Assembly (NCBI RefSeq): GCF_001548115.1
Contig: NZ_AP014821.1
Coordinates: 2,917,262 to 2,981,261, forward strand
Source: Geminocystis sp. NIES-3709
GTDB lineage: Bacteria > Cyanobacteriota > Cyanobacteriia > Cyanobacteriales > Cyanobacteriaceae
DNA: 64,000 bases
Reading direction: 5' to 3'
The translations under genes were made by a program, and so were the position numbers. Of the stretch, positions 59,572 to 64,000 are shown one piece after another; the stretch's first letter is position 1, and every line of letters begins with the position of its first letter. The notes below the pieces were generated by a model. The model was not told the origin of the DNA. It saw only the letters and a list, made by a program, of their open reading frames with translations, and did no database searches.

Positions 59572-60387
59572 ATGAAAAAAATTATAGAAGGGCTACATCG
59601 GTTTCAGGCGGGTTATTTCGAGAGTCATAAAGATTTATTTGAACAATTATCTCATGGACAACATCCCCGTATTTTATTTATCACTTGCTCTGATTCTCGA
59701 ATCGATCCCAATCTTATCACCCAAGCCAACGTTGGGGAATTATTTGTGATTCGTAATGCTGGTAATATTATTCCTCCTTTTGGTGCAACTAATGGTGGTG
59801 AAGGTGCTTCGGTAGAATATGCCATTGCGGCTTTGGATATAGAACAAGTGATCGTATGTGGCCATTCTCATTGTGGTGCCATGAAAGGTTTATTAAAAAT
59901 GTCCAAATTAGCAGATAAAATGCCTTTAGTGTATGAGTGGTTAAAACAAGCAGAGGCAACTCGTCGTTTAATTATTGATAACTATAGCCATGTAGAAGGG
60001 GAAGAATTATTACAAATTACCGTTGCGGAAAATGTCTTAACTCAATTGGAAAATTTAAGTACCTATCCCATTATTCGCAGTCGTTTACATCAAGGGCGAC
60101 TATCCCTTCATGGTTGGATTTATAGCATTGAAACAGGAGAAGTTTTAACTTATGATCCCATCGCCCACGATTTTGTTAACCTAGAAAGTCGTACTAATAA
60201 TCCTGAATATATTTATAACTTACATCCTAGTTGTTCGGTGTCTCAATCTATCGGATGTGGGATTTATGATGTTAATGGCGAAAAGAAACAACCTCAAACT
60301 ATCCCGGAATCTATCAATCCTAACTTACCTCGATCGAATCGTCTTTCACAAGAACAAGCCGAAAGAATTTATCGTGGTTCACGTTAA
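59572..60387 (+). CDS. ccaA: Beta-class carbonic anhydrase, CcaA type
   Basis: Interconverts bicarbonate and CO2; CcaA works inside the carboxysome to supply Rubisco. The 271-residue protein has the zinc ligands Cys39, His98 and Cys101 (FITCSDSRIDP, CGHSHCGAMKG) and the Asp41-Arg43 dyad. The length and the C-terminal extension beyond the core (residues about 205-271, NPEYIYNLHPSCSVSQSIG) match CcaA of Synechocystis. The promoter is strong. Confidence 0.93.
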   Translation: MKKIIEGLHRFQAGYFESHKDLFEQLSHGQHPRILFITCSDSRIDPNLITQANVGELFVIRNAGNIIPPFGATNGGEGASVEYAIAALDIEQVIVCGHSHCGAMKGLLKMSKLADKMPLVYEWLKQAEATRRLIIDNYSHVEGEELLQITVAENVLTQLENLSTYPIIRSRLHQGRLSLHGWIYSIETGEVLTYDPIAHDFVNLESRTNNPEYIYNLHPSCSVSQSIGCGIYDVNGEKKQPQTIPESINPNLPRSNRLSQEQAERIYRGSR

Positions 60388-60462
60388 TTATGAATAAAAT
60401 ACAAATATAATTTATTTTTAACTACTGTAAAATGTAAATAAAGAATAAAAGATCTAAAAATT

Positions 60463-60936
60463 ATGGATTTAGACCAACAATTAAGAAATTTGATTAATGA
60501 AGCCCCAGAATATGGCGTTCCTTCTATTATTATGGAGGCTGGGGTTATCCCTGTTATTAGTGCCTACGCTCATCAATTAGACTATAGTAGTTATTACTTA
60601 AGACAAAATCTTGACAATAACTTAATCTTAACTATTCTTGGCTCTGAGCAAGATCCAGAAGTCGAAAAAAAAGTTATCTATGCCTTCCCCACGATCGAAG
60701 ATGCTACAGATTTTCCAGACACCAAAATCAACGATTACAATTTAGTTGCTCAAGAAATTCCCGTAAGTCAAATATTATTCCAAATGTTTACGATGAAAGA
60801 AGTTGATAGCGTTATTTTTGTGGAGAAACCCGAAAATTATCAACAAAGTAAAGAAATTTATTGTGAAAAATTACAGAGTGCTATTCAACAAAGTTTAACT
60901 AATTTTATTAACTCTAATAGTTCTCATATTGTCTAA
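60463..60936 (+). CDS. Conserved cyanobacterial hypothetical protein
   Basis: A 157-residue soluble protein: helical N-terminus (LDQQLRNLINEAPEYGVPSI), a beta-rich middle (LILTILGSEQDPEVEKKVIY) and a helical C-terminus. No signal peptide or membrane span. I recognise no named family. It follows ccaA by 75 bp on the same strand and may be co-transcribed, which gives only a weak hint at function. Confidence 0.65.
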   Translation: MDLDQQLRNLINEAPEYGVPSIIMEAGVIPVISAYAHQLDYSSYYLRQNLDNNLILTILGSEQDPEVEKKVIYAFPTIEDATDFPDTKINDYNLVAQEIPVSQILFQMFTMKEVDSVIFVEKPENYQQSKEIYCEKLQSAIQQSLTNFINSNSSHIV

Positions 60937-60991
60937 GATCACTTTAGAAACAATAGATCATAAGAAGTGTTAATTGTCAATGATAAATTAT

Positions 60992-61315
60992 TTAAGGATT
61001 TTTCAGTTTTTCTTCTAACTCGGATTTATCTGTGATAATCTCAAAAATATTTCCCATATTAGTTAAATCAAATAACATTTTTACTTGATCATTCAAAGAC
61101 ATCAAAAAAAGTCTGCCACTGACACCACGAACCATTTTGAGAATTAATACTAATCCCCCCAAACCAGAACTATCCATGAAAGTTACTTTCTTTAAGTCAA
61201 TGAGAATGACATTAACACCCTGATCAATTAACTCACCAATTTGTTGACGAAACTGAGTTGATTTACCATTATCGAAAATACCTTCAGGTTTTAGAACTTT
61301 TATTCTAGGTAACAT
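60992..61315 (-). CDS. STAS-domain anti-sigma factor antagonist
   Basis: A 107-residue SpoIIAA-like protein: VLKPEGIFDNGKSTQFRQQI, VNVILIDLKKVTFMDSSGLG with the phosphorylatable Ser in MDSSGL, and LFLMSLNDQVKMLFDLTNM. This is a closer match to canonical antagonists than the STAS protein at 43014-43343. No kinase or phosphatase partner is adjacent. Confidence 0.9.
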   Translation of the reverse strand: MLPRIKVLKPEGIFDNGKSTQFRQQIGELIDQGVNVILIDLKKVTFMDSSGLGGLVLILKMVRGVSGRLFLMSLNDQVKMLFDLTNMGNIFEIITDKSELEEKLKNP

Positions 61316-61383
61316 GGATTAATAAATTGCTAAAATTTAACCGATATAGTCTATTTTAACCAAAATTGAACTCCTTGATCGAG

Positions 61384-62184
61384 TTAATTTTTCATTCCTG
61401 TAGTACTAACTCCCTCAATAAACTGTTTTTGTCCGATGATAAACAGAATAATAACGGGAATGGTAGAAATCACCACTGCGGCCATCAGTAATGACCAATT
61501 ACTGGTAAACTGTTCTTGAAATGAAGCTAAAGATAGTTGTACGGTGGTTAATTGAGGATTGTTAGTGAAGACAAGGGGTTTAAATAAATCATTCCATTCC
61601 CCGATAAAAGTAAATAAAGAGAGGGTGATTACCGCAGGTTTAGCTAGGGGAAAAAGGATAAACCAGATTACTTGTAAACGATTTGCACCATCTAATTCCG
61701 CCGCTTGTTCTAATTGTTGAGGTATTGTCGTAAAATATTGACGCATCAAAAAAATACCAAATCCACTGGCCGCTGTTGGCAAAATTAAAGCCCAATAAGT
61801 GTTTATTAAATGTCCCCATTTTAGGATTAAAAAAATTGGAATTACTAATATTTGAAAAGGAATAATTAAAGTAGCTAAGATTAATAGTAAAACAAAATTT
61901 TTTCCTTTAAAATCTAATCTAGCTAAAGCATATCCGCCTAAAGTTGAGGTAATTATTTGTAAAATAGTAACAGAGATCGCCACTAAACTAGAATTAGCAA
62001 AAGCTAATAAAAAATTGCCATCGTTCCACGCATTTTGATAATATTTTAAGGTAAGATTATGTTCTGAAGAACTATCAAACAAAGACGTGTAAATAACAAT
62101 AAATAAAGGAAATAAAACTATAATTAAACCAAGAAAAAGAAACAAAAAACTAAATATTTTAAATAGAAAATTATTGTTATTCAT
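61384..62184 (-). CDS. Carbohydrate ABC transporter permease (MalG family)
   Basis: A 266-residue inner-membrane permease with six predicted helices. The cytoplasmic EAA loop, which contacts the ATPase, is clear: QLEQAAELDGANRLQVIWF then ILFPLAKPAV. The start is the ATG at 62184 (MNNNNFLFK); the longer frame uses a TTG. Partner permease, binding protein and ATPase are not in the window. Substrate is probably a sugar or glycerol-type compound. Confidence 0.9.
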   Translation of the reverse strand: MNNNNFLFKIFSFLFLFLGLIIVLFPLFIVIYTSLFDSSSEHNLTLKYYQNAWNDGNFLLAFANSSLVAISVTILQIITSTLGGYALARLDFKGKNFVLLLILATLIIPFQILVIPIFLILKWGHLINTYWALILPTAASGFGIFLMRQYFTTIPQQLEQAAELDGANRLQVIWFILFPLAKPAVITLSLFTFIGEWNDLFKPLVFTNNPQLTTVQLSLASFQEQFTSNWSLLMAAVVISTIPVIILFIIGQKQFIEGVSTTGMKN

Positions 62185-62486
62185 CAAATACAAAAAATAA
62201 ATATTAAGGTTCTTCTACACTAATTATAGATTCCTAGAAAATAATCGATGCCAAAAGCACACTACGCACACGAAACTTTTATCTATATAATTTTAATCAT
62301 TTAAAAAATGCAATTATTATAAAGCTCTCAGTTTTAATTTAACCTAAAACCTACTACCTAAAACCTAACACCTTTTATTTTACTAAATAGTGATTTCATA
62401 ACAAAGAAAAATTAAGTAGATCGATCGTTTAAGATACAATTCAAGGGATATAAGTAAAAATACATTAAATTATACAACGCCCAATA
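62185..62486. other. Divergent intergenic region before the malic enzyme gene
   Basis: These 302 bp hold aacctaaaacctac-type short repeats at 62340-62372, inverted relative to those at 47150-47180. No gene or RNA is seen. Confidence 0.45.
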
Positions 62487-63878
62487 ATGGTAGATTTAAC
62501 CCCTAACTCTAGTTTTAGTTTAACAGTTCGTTTAGAATTAATAAATCGTGCTGGTACACTGGCAAAAGTAACCAAAGCTATCGCTGATGTTGGCGGTAGT
62601 CTAGGTCAAGTATCCCTCATCGAGCGTAACTTGAAAACCATCAAAAGAGAGTTACAGATTGACGCATCTAGTACCGAACACGCTGAGAAAATTGTTAATG
62701 CCATCAAGTCTGTATCTGAAGTACAAATTCTTCATGTAAGCGATCGAACTTTTGATATTCATAGGGGAGGCAAAATTCGCATTCAAAATCGTATAAGTAT
62801 TAACTCCTCCTCTGATTTAGCTATGGCTTACACTCCGGGAGTGGGACGTATTTGTAAAGCTATCCATGAAGAACCTGAAAAAGTATTCTCTTTAACCATT
62901 AAAAGTAATAGTGTAGCGATCGTTACTGATGGTAGTGCAGTATTAGGGTTAGGAAATTTAGGCCCCGAAGCCGCATTACCCGTGATGGAAGGGAAATCGA
63001 TGTTATTCAAAGAATTTGCCGATATAGACGCATTTCCCATTTGTTTAGCAACTCAGGATGTAGAAGAAATTATCAAAACTGTCAAAAATATCGCACCAGT
63101 ATTTGGAGGGGTTAACCTTGAAGATATTGCCGCACCCCGTTGTTTTGAAATTGAGAAAAGACTGCAAGAGGAGTTAGATATTCCTATCTTCCACGATGAT
63201 CAACATGGTACTGCGATCGTAACAGTAGCCGCTTTAATTAATGCTTTAAAACTGGTTAAAAAAGAAATGGAAACCATTAGAGTTGTTATCAATGGTGCCG
63301 GAGCGGCAGGAATTGCCATTGCCAATCTCTTAAATAAAGCTCATTGTACTAATATTACTCTTTGTGACTCGAAAGGTATTATAAGTCTCGAGCGACCAAA
63401 TTTAACCTCAGAAAAACAATATTTTGCCGTAGAAAAAGGTGGATTATTAGCAGATGCTTTAATGGATGCAGATGTATTTATAGGAGTGAGTGCGCCTAAA
63501 GTCGTAACCCCTGACATGGTAAAAAGTATGGCAAAAGATCCTATTATCTTTGCTATGGCTAACCCTATCCCTGAAATTCAACCCGAATTAATCCAAGACA
63601 TAGCGGCGGTTATTGCCACAGGTAGAAGTGATTACCCCAATCAAATCAATAACGTTTTAGCCTTCCCTGGCCTATTTAGAGGGGCATTAGATTGTCGTGC
63701 TACTACTTTAACTACCGAAATGTATCTTCAAGCCGCTAAAGCGATCGCCTCTTTAGTCTCTCCTAGTATATTAGATAAAGAACATATTGTTCCTTCTGTG
63801 TTCGATAATCGAGTAGCCACCACCGTATCCGCCGCCGTACAACAGGCAGCCAGAGAAGCAGGAGTTGCTAGACTTTAA
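62487..63878 (+). CDS. NAD(P)-dependent malic enzyme with N-terminal ACT domain
   Basis: Oxidatively decarboxylates malate to pyruvate and CO2. The 463-residue protein has an ACT regulatory domain (residues about 10-85: SLTVRLELINRAGTLAKVTK, AIADVGGSLGQVSLIERNLK). The catalytic domain follows: SDLAMAYTPGVGRICKAIHE, VTDGSAVLGLGNLGPEAALP, FHDDQHGTAIVTVAALINAL, and the Rossmann motif INGAGAAGIAIANLL. The ACT module implies control by an amino acid or similar ligand. It is followed 9 bp later by a dispersed repeat. Confidence 0.94.
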   Translation: MVDLTPNSSFSLTVRLELINRAGTLAKVTKAIADVGGSLGQVSLIERNLKTIKRELQIDASSTEHAEKIVNAIKSVSEVQILHVSDRTFDIHRGGKIRIQNRISINSSSDLAMAYTPGVGRICKAIHEEPEKVFSLTIKSNSVAIVTDGSAVLGLGNLGPEAALPVMEGKSMLFKEFADIDAFPICLATQDVEEIIKTVKNIAPVFGGVNLEDIAAPRCFEIEKRLQEELDIPIFHDDQHGTAIVTVAALINALKLVKKEMETIRVVINGAGAAGIAIANLLNKAHCTNITLCDSKGIISLERPNLTSEKQYFAVEKGGLLADALMDADVFIGVSAPKVVTPDMVKSMAKDPIIFAMANPIPEIQPELIQDIAAVIATGRSDYPNQINNVLAFPGLFRGALDCRATTLTTEMYLQAAKAIASLVSPSILDKEHIVPSVFDNRVATTVSAAVQQAAREAGVARL

Positions 63879-63886
63879 TAGTTAGG

Positions 63887-63950
63887 GTTTGCTGAAAAAG
63901 TCTTTTGATGAGGGTAGGAGAGAGGAGTTAGGAGAAATACTTATAAATCA
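63887..63950 (+). repeat. Dispersed 3'-flanking repeat, copy B
   Basis: tttgctgaaaaagt, ttttgatgaggg and gagttaggagaaatacttat with aaatca, highly similar to 20228-20288 after purD and partly to 35722-35776 after gap2. The window ends 50 bp later with nothing further recognised. Confidence 0.75.
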
Positions 63951-64000
63951 AGCTCTCAATCTTAAGTTATAACAATTATTATCAAAGCGTTTCTACTAGA

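Overview
The window is chromosomal DNA of an AT-rich unicellular cyanobacterium. It carries psbA (photosystem II D1), ycf3 (photosystem I assembly), psb29/thf1, ndhD, a photosynthetic-type gap2, a CcaA-type carbonic anhydrase, hemL (C5 tetrapyrrole route) and cobI. CGATCG and HIP1-like GCGATCGC palindromes are scattered throughout. The gene mix and base composition resemble the Cyanobacterium/Geminocystis group, but that placement is inference.

Layout. 1-5.5 kb: a secreted repeat protein, a DUF2092 protein, a small unknown gene divergent from birA, and three tandem AIM24-family paralogues. 5.6-8.4 kb: an IS5-family element, then an older transposase remnant split by an IS903-like element with a 9-bp target duplication. 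8.5-10.8 kb: asnS, and clpS overlapping a DUF2103 gene. 10.8-18.7 kb: a decayed CRISPR-Cas island. It holds a truncated WYL regulator, an IS701 end, an IS630 copy, an orphan fragment, an HsdR-N-like nuclease, a Uma2 nuclease, cas6, a retropepsin-like pseudogene broken by IS701, cas4, a cas1 that stops just after its first catalytic Glu, and a five-repeat array. No cas2 and no interference genes are present. 18.9-28.8 kb: purD, sufE, lysC, a psbA with the substitutions of the low-oxygen D1' isoform, a cupin, tRNA-His, an ankyrin protein and rpsP-khpA. 28.9-33.6 kb: an insertion hot spot. A frameshift-type IS630 element is followed by a glycosyltransferase gene broken by two IS630 copies and one 87-bp MITE with the same ends. 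33.7-64 kb: mostly housekeeping and photosynthesis genes (TetR regulator, gap2, two coiled-coil glycosyltransferases, psb29, serS, hemL, clpP, ycf3, gatC, ndhD, obgE, trpD, ftsZ, a MazG-like gene, cobI, rpsA, peptide and sugar ABC components, mscS, an SDR, carbonic anhydrase, two STAS proteins, an ACT-malic enzyme).

How it works together. Most genes stand alone or in pairs, as is usual in cyanobacteria; clear couplings are clpS-DUF2103, rpsP-khpA and the AIM24 genes. The accessory interest lies in the CRISPR remnant and the IS630 family. The three related IS630 copies share a nonsense codon and a 45-bp hairpin insert in a mosaic pattern, so none has an uninterrupted transposase. Intergenic gaps carry at least three small dispersed repeat families, one of which lies just downstream of purD, gap2 and the malic enzyme gene.
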